Assembly (NCBI RefSeq): GCF_029962485.1
Contig: NZ_CP073637.1
Coordinates: 3,348,001-3,412,000, forward strand
DNA: 64,000 nt
Direction: 5' to 3'
Source of the DNA: Burkholderia cepacia
Lineage (GTDB): Bacteria > Pseudomonadota > Gammaproteobacteria > Burkholderiales > Burkholderiaceae
In this document: positions 34,856-44,225 of the stretch, in pieces
Numbering within the stretch: position 1 is the stretch's first letter
Layout: every line of letters begins with the position of its first letter
The notes under the pieces: model-generated
What the model was told of the DNA's origin: nothing
Databases searched by the model: none
Seen by the model: the letters and a program-made list of their open reading frames with translations, nothing else
Position numbers and translations under genes: made by a program

Positions 34856-35836
34856 TCAGCCGATCTGCTGCATGATCGAGATCAGCTTTTTCGCGTAGTT
34901 CGGGTCGGTCGCGTAGCCGGCCTTCTGCATCCCGTGCGCGAAGCCTTCGACGCTGCGGCTCGCGCTGAGCACGCCCGAGTAGCGCGGGTTGTTCTTCAGC
35001 AGGTTCGCGTAGTCGGTCATCGCGTGCTCGTACGAGTCGTACGCGCGGAATTTCGCGACCACGCGGCGCGGCGTGCCGTTCACGTATTCGGTCGTCAGCG
35101 CCGACACCGTGCGACCCGTCCAGCCCTTGTTCGCCTTGATGCCGAACACGTTGTAGCTGGTCGACCCGTCGGAGGCGCGGATCTCGCGCTTGCCCCAGCC
35201 CGATTCGAGCGCGGCCTGGCCGACGATGAAGCGCGCCGGGATGCCGGTTGTCGCGCTGGCCGCCTGCGCGGGGCCCGCGAGCCGGTCGACGAACGCGTCG
35301 GCATCCTGCACGCCGCTCGCGCCCTTCAGCGGCGGCGTCAGCGCGCTGCCGGCCGAGTAACCGCGCGCGCCGGCGAGACCGCCATTGTTCGCCGCGTTCG
35401 CATAGGCCTTCGCCATCGCGTTCATCGCGGCGAGGCTGCCTTCGTTGCCGGCCGTGCCGAGGCCACCGGTGCCCATGCCGCCCGCGCCGATGTCGGCCGC
35501 CGTGTCGCTACCCGCGCCCGCGCCGGCGTTGCGCAGCAGCTGTTTCATCAGCGCGTCGGCGACACCCATCCCGCGTGTCGACATTTGCTGCGCAAGCTGC
35601 TGGTCGAGCATCGACGTGTACATCTTCGACGTATGCGAATCGAACAGCCCGCCGTCGGGCGATGCGTCGCGCATGCTCTTGAGCATCATCTGCGTGAACA
35701 TCGCGTCGAACTGGCCGGCGACCGCCTTCGCGCCGGCCTGCGGCGACTGCTTCGCCTGCGCGCGCAGTGCATCGAAACCCTGCACGTCGAGCGCGAAGCG
35801 CTGCGTGAGGTCGTTCGCGTTCGGAAGGTTCGCCAT
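34856..35836 (-). CDS. flgJ: Flagellar rod-assembly protein / peptidoglycan hydrolase
   Basis: This 326-aa two-domain FlgJ has an N-terminal rod-capping domain (residues 1-110, with KSMRDASPDGGLFDSHTSKMYTSMLDQQLAQ). A Gly/Ala-rich linker (about 118-165) leads to the C-terminal glucosaminidase-type domain (about 170-320, FIVGQAALESGWGKREI with the likely catalytic Glu). It caps the growing rod and cuts peptidoglycan. The start is MANLPNAND at 35836. A 287-bp palindromic element fills the gap to flgI and ends immediately at this ATG. There is no ordinary Shine-Dalgarno before the start. Confidence 0.95.
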   Translation of the reverse strand: MANLPNANDLTQRFALDVQGFDALRAQAKQSPQAGAKAVAGQFDAMFTQMMLKSMRDASPDGGLFDSHTSKMYTSMLDQQLAQQMSTRGMGVADALMKQLLRNAGAGAGSDTAADIGAGGMGTGGLGTAGNEGSLAAMNAMAKAYANAANNGGLAGARGYSAGSALTPPLKGASGVQDADAFVDRLAGPAQAASATTGIPARFIVGQAALESGWGKREIRASDGSTSYNVFGIKANKGWTGRTVSALTTEYVNGTPRRVVAKFRAYDSYEHAMTDYANLLKNNPRYSGVLSASRSVEGFAHGMQKAGYATDPNYAKKLISIMQQIG

Positions 35837-36123
35837 AAGGGTCTGCCTACTCATGAAACGTACATGCGTTGCCCCGAGACGGGCCGCTCGCAAGGACTGT
35901 GACGCCGCGAATACTGGACGTATTCGCAAGGAGCGTGACGCAGCGAGCGGCCCGTCTCGGGGCAACCCCAAATTTAAATTGCATTCCACGGGAATGCCCG
36001 AAATCGGCCGCATGGCGGCGTCCTTCGTCTCTTGTTTGGCACGGCCAAACGGCGCCCCTCACTCCTTGCCCTGCGCCCGATTTCGGGCATTCGCATGCAC
36101 GTTTCATGAGTAGGCAGACCCTT
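35837..36123. repeat. Palindromic intergenic element, copy 1 (flgI-flgJ gap)
   Basis: This 287-bp element has a perfect 25-bp terminal inverted repeat (35837-35861 with 36099-36123), extended by CATGCG/CGCATG. Inside are two further stem domains: a perfect 24-bp stem 35868-35891/35943-35966 and a perfect 16-bp stem 35992-36007/36077-36092. Each encloses a small hairpin (GCGAATAC/GTATTCGC at 35907-35927; GTTTGGC/GCCAAAC at 36034-36050). Two 22-bp direct repeats beginning CGCAAGGA (35889-35910 and 35925-35946) overlap the first domain. The right end overlaps the flgI stop codon and the left end abuts the flgJ start. A second copy lies between flgM and flgN. It contains no ORF of its own. Confidence 0.9.
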
Positions 36124-37312
36124 AGATCACCTCCAGGTCGGCGCGCAACGCGCCGGCCGCCTTCATCGCCTGCAGGATCGACATCAGGTCCGCGGGCGTC
36201 GCGCCGAGCGTGTTCAGCGCCTTCACGACGTCGGCGAGGTTCGCGCCGGCCGTCACCATCTTCAGCGCGCCGTTGTCCTGCTTCAGCTGGATCTGCGACT
36301 GCTGCGCCACTACCGTCTGCCCGTTCGAGAACGGCCCCGGCTGCGACACCACCGGCTGCGTATTGACGACGACCGACAGGTTGCCGTGCGCGACCGCGCA
36401 GCTCTGCAGCGTGACCATCTGGTTCATCACGATCGAGCCCGTGCGCGCGTTCAGGATCACCTTCGCCGCGGCCTTGTCCGGGCTCACGTCGAGGTTCTGC
36501 AGCCGCGCCATGAAGGCGACCTGCTGCGCCGAATCGGCCGGCGCCGCGAGCTGGATCGTGCGGCCGTCGAGCGCCGTCGCGGTGCCCGGGCCGAAGCTCG
36601 AGTTGACCGCGGACACGATCCGCTGCGCGGTGCCGTAATCCATGTCGTTCAGCTGCAGCTGCAGCACGCCGTTCATCTGCGCGATCGCGTTCGGCACCGC
36701 GCGCTCGACGATCGCGCCGCCGACGATCCGGCCGGCCGCGAGCTGGTTCACCTGCACGCGGCTGCCGTTCGCGCTGGCGCCCGCGCCGCCGACCGCCATG
36801 TTGCCCTGCGAGAGCGCGTACACCTGCCCGTCCGCGCCCTTCAGCGGCGTGAGCAGCAGCGTGCCGCCGCGCAGGCTCTTCGCGTTGCCGAGCGACGATA
36901 CCGTCACGTCGAGCGCCTCGCCCGGCCGCGCGAACGGCGGCAGCGTGGCCGTCACCATCACGGCCGCGACGTTCTTCAGCTGCATGTTGCTCAGCGACGA
37001 CGGGCCGCCGTTCGCCGAACCGTTGTTGATCGAGATGCCGAGGTTCGCGAGCATGTTCGCGAGCGTCTGCGTCGTGAACGGCGTCTGCATCGTCTGGTCG
37101 CCCGTGCCGTCGAGACCGACGACGAGGCCATAGCCGATCAGCGGGTTGTCGCGCACGCCCTGGATCTGCGCGAGGTCCTTCAGGCGCTCCGCTTGCGCGG
37201 GCGCAGCGCCGAGCGCGCACGCCGCAGCCACGGCCGCGAACGCCACGGCGAGCCGCGCGGCGGCATGCGCACGGGCCGACAGGCGGTGGATCAGGGTCGT
37301 CTGCATCGTCAT
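36122..37312 (-). CDS. flgI: Flagellar P-ring protein
   Basis: This 396-aa periplasmic protein forms the P ring in the peptidoglycan layer around the rod. A long signal peptide ends at AAPAQA near residue 41, then mature [26 protein letters not shown], a FlgI hallmark, followed by GTGDQT and [12 protein letters not shown]. The start ATG overlaps the flgH stop by one base (TGATG). A second in-frame ATG two codons later is also possible. The stop codon lies within the end of the palindromic element. Confidence 0.96.
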   Translation of the reverse strand: MTMQTTLIHRLSARAHAAARLAVAFAAVAAACALGAAPAQAERLKDLAQIQGVRDNPLIGYGLVVGLDGTGDQTMQTPFTTQTLANMLANLGISINNGSANGGPSSLSNMQLKNVAAVMVTATLPPFARPGEALDVTVSSLGNAKSLRGGTLLLTPLKGADGQVYALSQGNMAVGGAGASANGSRVQVNQLAAGRIVGGAIVERAVPNAIAQMNGVLQLQLNDMDYGTAQRIVSAVNSSFGPGTATALDGRTIQLAAPADSAQQVAFMARLQNLDVSPDKAAAKVILNARTGSIVMNQMVTLQSCAVAHGNLSVVVNTQPVVSQPGPFSNGQTVVAQQSQIQLKQDNGALKMVTAGANLADVVKALNTLGATPADLMSILQAMKAAGALRADLEVI

Positions 37313-38001
37313 CACCACGGCGCGATGTTGAGGAAGAAGCGCTGCAGCCAGCCCATCGTCTCGGCTTCGTTGATGTAGCCCTTCGACGAGTATTCGATCT
37401 TCGCGTCGGCGACCTGCGTCGAGTAGACGGAGTTCGCACCCGAGATCGTGTTCGGGTTGACGACCCCCGAGAAGCGCACGAATTCGTTGCCCTGGTTGAT
37501 CAGCATCTGCTTCTCGCCGCTGACCACGAGGTTGCCGTTCGGCAGCACGCCGGTGACCGTCACCGTGATCGTGCCGTTGAACGTATTCGCCGCGCTCGCA
37601 CCGCCGGTCGCCGCGAACTTGTTGTTGCCGCTGGCCGACAGGTTCGCCTTCGCGAACAGCCCGCCGAGGAAGCCGGCCGTCGGCACGTTGAAGTCGGTGT
37701 TGCCCTGCCGGTTGGTGTTGGCGCCCGACGACTTGGTCGCGTTGATGTTCTCCGCGATCATGATCGTCAGGATGTCGCCGATGTTGCGCGGCCGTTGATC
37801 CTCGAAGAGCGGCCGCCCCGCGTAGCCGGGGTTGTAGATCGAGCCGGGCGCCTGCATCGACATCGGCATCGGCGGCTGCGCCGTCATCGGCTGCTGGATG
37901 ATCGGGTCGCGCGGAATCTGCGCGCAACCGGCGAGCGCCGCCACCGCGACCGCGCATGCGGCGCGGACGGGGGCTGACGGGAGGAGGCGAACCTGCTTCA
38001 T
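37312..38001 (-). CDS. flgH: Flagellar L-ring lipoprotein
   Basis: This 229-aa lipoprotein has lipobox LAGCAQIP (Cys near residue 26). Family motifs are [28 protein letters not shown] and [24 protein letters not shown], and it ends [11 protein letters not shown]. It forms the L ring in the outer membrane, on top of FlgI. It lies 21 bp after flgG and overlaps flgI by one base, consistent with L/P-ring co-production. Confidence 0.96.
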   Translation of the reverse strand: MKQVRLLPSAPVRAACAVAVAALAGCAQIPRDPIIQQPMTAQPPMPMSMQAPGSIYNPGYAGRPLFEDQRPRNIGDILTIMIAENINATKSSGANTNRQGNTDFNVPTAGFLGGLFAKANLSASGNNKFAATGGASAANTFNGTITVTVTGVLPNGNLVVSGEKQMLINQGNEFVRFSGVVNPNTISGANSVYSTQVADAKIEYSSKGYINEAETMGWLQRFFLNIAPW

Positions 38002-38022
38002 GGCGACGACGGGACTTTCCGG

Positions 38023-38811
38023 TTAGCTCTTCATCTGCGTGACGGTCTGCAGCATCTGGTCGGACGTCGTCACGGCCTTGCTGTTGATCTCGTAGGCACG
38101 CTGCGTCTGGATCATGTTGACCAGTTCCTGCACGACGTTCACGTTCGACGCTTCGACGTAGTTCTGGTTGAGCACGCCCGCGCCGTTCAGGCCCGGCTGC
38201 GACACGTTCGGCGCGCCCGACGACGTCGTCTCGGAGAACAGGTTCTCGCCGCGCGCCTCGAGGCCGGCCGGGTTGATGAAGGTCGCGATCTGCAGCGCGC
38301 CGATCTGCACCGAATTGGTCGACCCCGCCTGCGTGACCGTCACCACGCCATCCTTGCCGATCGTCAGCGACGTCGCGTTCTGCGGGATCGTGATCGCCGG
38401 CAGGATCTGGTAGCCGCTCGACGTGACGAGCTGGCCCTGCGCGTTGGTCTGGAACGAGCCGTCGCGCGTGTACGCGTTCGTGCCGTCCGGCATCACCACC
38501 TGGAAGAAGCCCGCGCCGTTGATCGCGACGTCCTTCGAGTTGCCGGTCTGCGTGAGGCCGCCCTGCGTGTACAGGCGCTCGGTCGCAACCTGCTGCACGC
38601 CGGTGCCGAGCTGCAGGCCCGACGGCAGCTCGGTCTGCTGCGTCGAGTTCGCGCCGGGCTGGCGAATGGTCTGGTACAGCAGATCCTCGAACACCGCGCG
38701 CGACGCCTTGAAGCCGTTCGTGCTGGTGTTCGCGAGGTTGTTCGAAATCACGTCCATCTGCGCCTGCTGCGCATTCATGCCGGTGGCGGCGATGTAGAGC
38801 GAACGGTTCAC
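38023..38811 (-). CDS. flgG: Flagellar distal rod protein
   Basis: This 262-aa axial protein begins [20 protein letters not shown] and has the rod signature [16 protein letters not shown] near residue 25. Its C-terminal flagellar basal-body domain is [22 protein letters not shown] with the terminal coiled coil. Length equals typical FlgG (about 260). It forms the distal rod joined to the hook. It is in the flgBCDEFGHIJ operon between flgF and flgH. Confidence 0.97.
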   Translation of the reverse strand: MNRSLYIAATGMNAQQAQMDVISNNLANTSTNGFKASRAVFEDLLYQTIRQPGANSTQQTELPSGLQLGTGVQQVATERLYTQGGLTQTGNSKDVAINGAGFFQVVMPDGTNAYTRDGSFQTNAQGQLVTSSGYQILPAITIPQNATSLTIGKDGVVTVTQAGSTNSVQIGALQIATFINPAGLEARGENLFSETTSSGAPNVSQPGLNGAGVLNQNYVEASNVNVVQELVNMIQTQRAYEINSKAVTTSDQMLQTVTQMKS

Positions 38812-38845
38812 TTGTCGATTCTCCTGCGTAAGCTGGCGTGGGCGC

Positions 38846-39604
38846 TCAGCTGAAGTTGAGCAGCTGGTTCGCCGACTGCTCGTTCTGGTCGGCCGTCTGG
38901 ATCAGCTTCGACTGAAGCTGGAACGCGCGCGCGTTGTCGATCATCGCGACCATCGCGGTCACCGGGTTGACGTTGCTGCCTTCGAGCGAATTCGGCGTGA
39001 CGACCACGTTCGGGTCGGCGTCGGCCGGATTGCCGTCGGCGGTGCGGAACAGCCCGTCGTTGCCGCGCGCGAGCGTGGCCGGATCGGGATTGACGAGCTT
39101 CATCTGGTCGACGATCGCAACGGCCGTCGGCGGGTCGCCCGGCATCAGCGCGGAAACGGTGCCGTCCTTGCCGATCGTCACTTCCGCGTTCGGCGGCACC
39201 GAGATCGGGCCGCCGTTGCCGATCACCGGCAGGTTGCTCGCGTTGACGAGCTGGCCGTTCTCGTCGACGTGCAGGTTGCCGGCGCGCGTGTACGCCTCGC
39301 TGCCGTCGGCCGCCTGCACCGACAGCCAGCCCGCACCCTGCACGGCAACGTCGAGCGGGTTGCCGGTGCGCGTGATCGGACCCGGTGCGTAATCCGCGCC
39401 GGGCGTCGACGCGAGCACGTAGGTACGCGTCGTCGTCGGGTCGATCGCGCTGCCGTCGCCGAAATTCATCGGCACCGCGCGATACGTCGCGAGCTGCGCG
39501 CGAAAGCCCGTCGTCGACGTGTTCGCGAGGTTGTTCGCGACGATCGCCTGCTGGTCGAGCGACTGCGACGCGCCCGTCATCGCCGTGTAGATCAGTCGGT
39601 CCAT
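38846..39604 (-). CDS. flgF: Flagellar proximal rod protein
   Basis: This 252-aa axial rod protein begins [20 protein letters not shown]. It has the signature [17 protein letters not shown] and the C-terminal [25 protein letters not shown] helix. Its size matches FlgF (about 250). It is 34 bp upstream of flgG and is exported by the flagellar type III system. Confidence 0.96.
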   Translation of the reverse strand: MDRLIYTAMTGASQSLDQQAIVANNLANTSTTGFRAQLATYRAVPMNFGDGSAIDPTTTRTYVLASTPGADYAPGPITRTGNPLDVAVQGAGWLSVQAADGSEAYTRAGNLHVDENGQLVNASNLPVIGNGGPISVPPNAEVTIGKDGTVSALMPGDPPTAVAIVDQMKLVNPDPATLARGNDGLFRTADGNPADADPNVVVTPNSLEGSNVNPVTAMVAMIDNARAFQLQSKLIQTADQNEQSANQLLNFS

Positions 39605-39623
39605 GGCTGCCGGTTATCCGCGC

Positions 39624-40868
39624 TTACAGGTTGATGAGCGTCTGGTCGACGGTCTGCTGCGTCTTGATCGTCTGCGCGTTCGCCTGGTAGTTGCGCTGCG
39701 CGGTGATCAGGTTGACGAGCTGCGACGTGAGGTCGACGTTCGAGTTTTCGAGCGCGCTGCCCTGCAGCGTGCCGTGGTTCGTGCTGCCCGGCGCGGAGAC
39801 CTGCGGCACGCCCGATGCGGCGGTTTCCGCATACTGGTTGCCGCCGAGGTTCACCAGCCCGTTCGGGTTGTTGAAGTTCGCCAGCGCGATCTCGCCGAGC
39901 ACGGCGGTCTGGCCGTTCGAGTAGTTGCCGGTCAGCTTGCCGTCGGCGCCGATCGAATAGGTCGTCAGCGTGCCGCTCGCGAAACCGTTCTGCGCGAGGT
40001 TGTTCACGCCGTCCTTGCCGCCGTACTGCGTGGTGCCGGTCAGGTCGAGCACGAGGTCCTGCGGCGTCGCCGAGCCGTCGGTGTTCGGCACGGTGAACTG
40101 GAACTGGCCGAGCGACGCGGTCGGCGCCGGCGGCGTGCCCGTCGTCGTGCTCTTGATCGCGCCCGACGTATCGAACGTGACCGTGCCGAGATCGGTCGCC
40201 TTGGCCGCGCCCTGCACGCCCGCGTACGCTTCCCACGTGCCGGATGCCGACTTCACGAAATACATGTTGACCGCCTGCGAACCGCCCAGCGAGTCGTACA
40301 CCTGGATCGACGTCGAGTAGTTGTACGTCGTGTTGTCGTTCGGGTCGAACGGCGTCTTGGTCGGCACCGTGTCCTGCGAGTTCAGGTTGAACTGGCCGGT
40401 GATCTTGGTCGTCGCGGTCGGCGCGATGTTGGTCGTCGGCGCCTGCAGCGGCACGGTCTGCGCGGTGTTGATCACGCCGCCCGCGTTGGCTGCATAGCCC
40501 ATCAGGTTGCGGCCTTGCGAGTCGACGATGTAGCCGTTCTTGTCGCGCTGGAACGTGCCGTCGCGCGAGTACGTCGTCACGCCGTTGTTCGACATCTGGA
40601 AGAAGCCGTTGCCGTTGATCGCGACGTCGAGCGACGAGTTCGTCGTATTGATCGTGCCCTGACCGAACTGCTGCTGCACCGACCCGAGCGACGTGCCGAT
40701 GCCGATCTGCGTGTTGACCGAGGTCGCGACCGAGTTCGCGTACATGTCGGAGAACTGCGCGGTGCTCGACTTGAAGCCGACCGTGTTCGCGTTCGCAATG
40801 TTGTTGCCGATCACGTCGAGTGCGTTCGAGGCACCGGCGAGGCCGCTCAGACCCTGTTGATAACCCAT
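39624..40868 (-). CDS. flgE: Flagellar hook protein
   Basis: This 414-aa FlgE begins MGYQQGLSGLAGASNALDVIG and has the signature NNIANANTVGFKSS. Variable D1/D2 domains rich in Thr and Gly follow, and the C-terminal NVDLTSQLVNLITAQRNYQANA coiled coil closes the chain. It polymerises into the hook on the scaffold protein FlgD, encoded directly upstream (27 bp). Confidence 0.97.
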   Translation of the reverse strand: MGYQQGLSGLAGASNALDVIGNNIANANTVGFKSSTAQFSDMYANSVATSVNTQIGIGTSLGSVQQQFGQGTINTTNSSLDVAINGNGFFQMSNNGVTTYSRDGTFQRDKNGYIVDSQGRNLMGYAANAGGVINTAQTVPLQAPTTNIAPTATTKITGQFNLNSQDTVPTKTPFDPNDNTTYNYSTSIQVYDSLGGSQAVNMYFVKSASGTWEAYAGVQGAAKATDLGTVTFDTSGAIKSTTTGTPPAPTASLGQFQFTVPNTDGSATPQDLVLDLTGTTQYGGKDGVNNLAQNGFASGTLTTYSIGADGKLTGNYSNGQTAVLGEIALANFNNPNGLVNLGGNQYAETAASGVPQVSAPGSTNHGTLQGSALENSNVDLTSQLVNLITAQRNYQANAQTIKTQQTVDQTLINL

Positions 40869-40895
40869 TTCGGTCTCCGTTTCGAGAAAGCTCGA

Positions 40896-41645
40896 TCAGT
40901 TGGTGGTGGTGTCGCCGGTCGTGGACGACGTCTTGACGTTCGGGAAGATCGACGCGACCTGGGTGAGCCCCACCGTCGTACCGTTCGACAGCACCAGGCC
41001 CGCCGTGCCGTCCGCCTGCTTGATCACGCTCTGCACCGTTGCGGCCGCCAGCACGGTCGGCGCGTATGCCTTGCCGTCGGTGCCCGTGTACTGCGCGCTG
41101 ACCGTGTACGCGCCGTCCGGCAGCGCGTTGCCGGCCGCGTCGGTCGGCGTCCAGTTGAACGGGACGGTGCCGGCCGACTGCTTGCCCGCGTTGATCGTGT
41201 TGACGACGACGCCCGAGCTGTTCTTCACGGTGATCGTCAGGTTCGACACGTCGCTCGTGAGCGACACGCCGAACGGCGACGCCGCGCCGCTCTTCACCGC
41301 GACCGAGTTGCCCGGCGCGAGCACGTTCGTGCCGATCAGCAGCGCGGCCTGCGTCTGCTGGCCGGCCGTGAGCTGCGTCGACAGCGACGTCAGCGACGTG
41401 TTCAGCTGCGCGATGCCGCTCACCGTGTTGATCTGCGCGAGCTGCGACGTCATCTGCGAGCTGTCGACCGGGCTCGTCGGATCCTGGTTCTGCAGCTGCG
41501 TGACGAGCAGCTTCAGGAACGTCGCCTGCAGGTCGCTCGCCGACGTGCCGTTGGTCGACGACACGTTGTTGGTGTTCATCGTGTCGGTCGGCAGGGTCGA
41601 CACGTTCGTGCCGTTGCTGCCGATCGTCGTGCTGGAGGAAGTCAT
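40896..41645 (-). CDS. flgD: Flagellar hook-capping scaffold protein
   Basis: This 249-aa FlgD has the N-terminal motif FLKLLVTQLQNQDPTSPVDSSQMTSQLAQI at about residues 45-75. FlgD FlgD-Ig/Tudor-like domains follow (VSLTSDVSNLTITVKNSSG, VPFNWTPTDAAGNALPDGAYTVSA). It caps the growing hook and is discarded when FlgK joins. It lies between flgC (43 bp) and flgE. Confidence 0.95.
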   Translation of the reverse strand: MTSSSTTIGSNGTNVSTLPTDTMNTNNVSSTNGTSASDLQATFLKLLVTQLQNQDPTSPVDSSQMTSQLAQINTVSGIAQLNTSLTSLSTQLTAGQQTQAALLIGTNVLAPGNSVAVKSGAASPFGVSLTSDVSNLTITVKNSSGVVVNTINAGKQSAGTVPFNWTPTDAAGNALPDGAYTVSAQYTGTDGKAYAPTVLAAATVQSVIKQADGTAGLVLSNGTTVGLTQVASIFPNVKTSSTTGDTTTN

Positions 41646-41688
41646 CCTGGGTGGCCTTCTGTCGTGGTCTGTGAGGTCGGCGCGCGGC

Positions 41689-42114
41689 TTACGAGCCGAT
41701 CGTCAACGTCTTGAGCATCAGCGTCTTCGCGGTGTTCAGCGTTTCGACGTTGGCCTGGTACGAGCGCGACGCCGAGATCATGTTCACCATCTCCTGCACC
41801 GGATCGACGTTCGGCATCTGCACGTAGCCGTTCGCGTCGGCCGACGGGTTCGCAGGGTCGTAGGTCGACTTCATCGGCGACGGGTCGTCCATCACCTTCG
41901 TCACGCGCACGCCGCCCACGCCCTGGCCGGACGCGGTGCGCGCGCCGCCGATCGGGTCGGTCGCGAACACGACCTGCTTGGCCTTGTACGGCTTGCCGTC
42001 GGGGCCGGTGGCGCTGTCGGCGTTCGCGAGGTTCGACGCGGTGACGTTCAGGCGCTGCGATTGCGCGGACAGCGCCGAACCGGCGACGCCGAAGATGTTC
42101 ATCAACGAAGGCAT
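41689..42114 (-). CDS. flgC: Flagellar proximal rod protein
   Basis: This 141-aa protein begins [20 protein letters not shown]. It has the rod signature [18 protein letters not shown] and C-terminal [23 protein letters not shown]. Length matches FlgC (about 135-140). It is the second gene of the flgB operon, 37 bp after flgB. Confidence 0.96.
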   Translation of the reverse strand: MPSLMNIFGVAGSALSAQSQRLNVTASNLANADSATGPDGKPYKAKQVVFATDPIGGARTASGQGVGGVRVTKVMDDPSPMKSTYDPANPSADANGYVQMPNVDPVQEMVNMISASRSYQANVETLNTAKTLMLKTLTIGS

Positions 42115-42151
42115 GGTGGCTCCTGGTGCTTGTGCTCGGGTTCGGTTGCGC

Positions 42152-42640
42152 TTACGAGTTCGTCGAGATCGCGGCGATCATCGCCTTGATCTGCTGGGTC
42201 ATCACGGTCATCCCGGATTCGTAGTGCAGCGCGTTGTTCGCGAACTGCACGCGCTCGACGTCGAGATCGACCGTGTTGCCGTCGAGCGACGGTTGCAGCG
42301 GCATCCGGTACTGCGCACGGCCGTAGTCGTCCGACGGGCCGCCGGTCGGGATCAGCTTCGCGGTGCCGGCCATGTGACCGGCCGCCGTCGACACCATCGA
42401 CATGCCGCTCGTCACGCCGGCCGGCTGCGCCATCGGCAGCTGCGCGGCGTTGCTCGGCGCCAGGCCGCCGCCCGTCTGCTTCAGCGAGCGCGCGAGCGTC
42501 GACGCGAAATCGACGTCACGGGCCTGGTAGCCGGGCGTGTCGGCGTTCGCGATGTTCGACGACAGCAGTTCCTGCCGGTAGGCGCGCACGTCGAGCGCCT
42601 GTCGGCCGAACGCGAATTCCGCATCGAGTTTGTCCAGCAT
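42152..42640 (-). CDS. flgB: Flagellar proximal rod protein, first gene of the basal-body operon
   Basis: This 162-aa protein begins [23 protein letters not shown] and carries the signature [22 protein letters not shown], ending with an axial helix. FlgB is one of the first rod subunits built on the MS ring and FliE. The start at 42640 matches family length. A longer frame upstream into the promoter region was rejected. It is divergent from flgA across a 204-bp regulatory gap. Confidence 0.96.
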   Translation of the reverse strand: MLDKLDAEFAFGRQALDVRAYRQELLSSNIANADTPGYQARDVDFASTLARSLKQTGGGLAPSNAAQLPMAQPAGVTSGMSMVSTAAGHMAGTAKLIPTGGPSDDYGRAQYRMPLQPSLDGNTVDLDVERVQFANNALHYESGMTVMTQQIKAMIAAISTNS

Positions 42641-42748
42641 GTGTGCGTCTCTCCGTATGAAGCGCTGCACGCCCCTCGCGCCGGATGGCGACCCGAGAGG
42701 CTTTTTTCCATGACAGCGATGGTAGGCGTCGGACGCAACCGGCAATCG

Positions 42749-42784
42749 GGCGAATAACGCGGCAAAGGCCCCCTCTATTCATCG
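42749..42784. promoter_or_regulatory. Possible FlhDC box in the flgB-flgA divergent region
   Basis: GAATA (42752-42756) and TATTC (42776-42780) form a spaced inverted repeat within GCGAATAACG and CTATTCATCG. These resemble the AATA-core half-sites of FlhD4C2 boxes. The position, between the divergent class-2 genes flgB and flgA, is where FlhDC acts in related bacteria. Half-site match is partial. Confidence 0.35.
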
Positions 42785-42844
42785 TTTGCGCGGCGGCCCG
42801 GCTCCCTAGAATGCGAATCGGATCAACGGATCGAGGACACGGCG

Positions 42845-44107
42845 ATGACTGGCAGCGCACTTCGCGGAAGGAACGGGCGGCTCACGCACGTCCGGCGTGC
42901 GTTTGCGCCTGCAGTTGCACTCGCTGCGGCGCTGTGGATCGCCGCACCGGCCGCACACGCGGAAGACGGGATGATCGTGATTCCCGGACGCGGCGAGACG
43001 GCCGAAACCGCGCTCGCGCACGCCAATGCGGCGAACGGCGGGCAGTTCGGCGGGCAGTTCGGCGGGCAGTTCGGCGGGAATGCGGGGATCGCTTCGGGTG
43101 CGGGCATCGCGCCGGAGGCGGGCCGTGCTGCTTCGGCGGCAGGGGCCGCGACCGGCTACGCAGCGCAACCGGCCGGCGCGATGGTCGTGACGACCGTGCC
43201 GCCCCCGGCGCCCGCGCCGTCGCCCGTTCGTGCAGCCGCTCGCGTGAACGCCGGCTACGTCGCGCAGCCGCGCGCTGCCGACCCGAGCGCCATCGCGACG
43301 GTCGTCGCCGGCACGGCCGAGCCTGCATCGAATTCCGTTCGGCCGGCGCAACCGTCGGCCGCCGCCGCGCGCCTTGCTGCGGCCCGCGCCGCGTCGGCCG
43401 CACCGGCGCCGCGCGCAGCGGCAGTTTCCGCGAATCCGGCCGCGTCCCCGGCTGCCGTCGCGGCCCAGCCCGCGACGCCGCCCGGCCAGCAGGATCCCGA
43501 GACGATCCGCCGCGCAGCCCTCGCGTTCCTGCAGCAGCAGATCGCCGGCCTGCCCGGCAAGACCACCGCGACGGTCACGACCGCGTTTCCCCGCGGGCTC
43601 GCCGCGTGCACGACGCTCGAGCCGTTCCTGCCGACCGGCGCGCGCCTGTGGGGCCGCACGACGGTCGGCGTGCGCTGCGCGGGCGAGCGGCCGTGGACCG
43701 TCTACCTGCAGGCGAAGGTCGCCGTGCAGGCCACCTATTACGTCGCCGCGCGCCAGATCGCGCCCGGCGAGCCGCTCTCCGCGGCCGACCTGGTCGCCCG
43801 CGACGGCGACCTGACGGTCATGCCGCTGGCGGTGATCACCGATCCGGCGCAGGCGATCGGCTCGACCGCGCTCGCGCGCATCTCGGCCGGCCTGCCGCTG
43901 CGGCAGGACCTGCTGAAAAGCGCGGCGTCGGTGTCGGCCGGTCAGACGGTGCGGGTCGTCGCGGCCGGGCCCGGCTTCACGATTTCGGCCGAGGGCAGCG
44001 TGCTCGCGAATGCGGCACCGGGCCAGTCGGTGCGGGTGCGGATGGCGGCGGGCCAGATCGTCACGGCGATCGTCAAGGACGCCGGCACCGTGGAAATTCC
44101 GCTATAG
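42845..44107 (+). CDS. flgA: Flagellar P-ring assembly chaperone FlgA with long N-terminal extension
   Basis: This 420-aa periplasmic chaperone helps FlgI form the P ring. Its signal peptide ends at AAHA near residue 39. About 150 residues of Ala/Pro/Gly-rich sequence follow, including three tandem GGQF units coded by 12-bp repeats (43037-43072). The conserved FlgA/SAF region is C-terminal: LPGKTTATVTTAFPRGLAACT, then VAARQIAPGEPLSAADLVARDGDL, then GLPLRQDLLKSAASVSAGQTV and the final AGQIVTAIVKDAGTVEIPL. E. coli FlgA is about 220 aa, so this arm roughly doubles the length; a similar arm is common in Burkholderia. It is transcribed divergently from flgB. Confidence 0.94.
   Translation: MTGSALRGRNGRLTHVRRAFAPAVALAAALWIAAPAAHAEDGMIVIPGRGETAETALAHANAANGGQFGGQFGGQFGGNAGIASGAGIAPEAGRAASAAGAATGYAAQPAGAMVVTTVPPPAPAPSPVRAAARVNAGYVAQPRAADPSAIATVVAGTAEPASNSVRPAQPSAAAARLAAARAASAAPAPRAAAVSANPAASPAAVAAQPATPPGQQDPETIRRAALAFLQQQIAGLPGKTTATVTTAFPRGLAACTTLEPFLPTGARLWGRTTVGVRCAGERPWTVYLQAKVAVQATYYVAARQIAPGEPLSAADLVARDGDLTVMPLAVITDPAQAIGSTALARISAGLPLRQDLLKSAASVSAGQTVRVVAAGPGFTISAEGSVLANAAPGQSVRVRMAAGQIVTAIVKDAGTVEIPL
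43037..43078 (+). repeat. 12-bp tandem repeat within flgA
   Basis: Three full copies of GGCGGGCAGTTC (43037-43072) plus half a copy encode (GGQF)3GG in the disordered arm of FlgA. Copy number is likely variable between strains because the unit is in frame. Confidence 0.85.
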
Positions 44108-44170
44108 GGACGGATTCAGCAGCAAGAGTGTAAAGAATTGTTTATTCGGAGCATTTCGGGTTCGCGGTGC

Positions 44171-44197
44171 TAAAGTTCGGGCCGACCCGGCCGTTAT
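44171..44197 (+). promoter_or_regulatory. Sigma-28 (FliA) promoter for flgM
   Basis: TAAA (44171-44174) and GCCGTTAT (44190-44197) are separated by exactly 15 bp, as in the FliA consensus TAAA-N15-GCCGATAA. The flgM GTG start is 28 bp downstream. FliA-driven flgM gives the usual negative feedback loop on FliA. Confidence 0.85.
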
Positions 44198-44225
44198 CTG
44201 GGTCAAACCGTACAGGAAACCCATC

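Noticed and set aside
35847..36013. Open frames running from flgI or flgJ through the flgI-flgJ gap
   Set aside because: They read through the inverted repeats and lack ribosome-binding sites; the same element in the flgM-flgN gap is open in different frames, so the sequence is non-coding.
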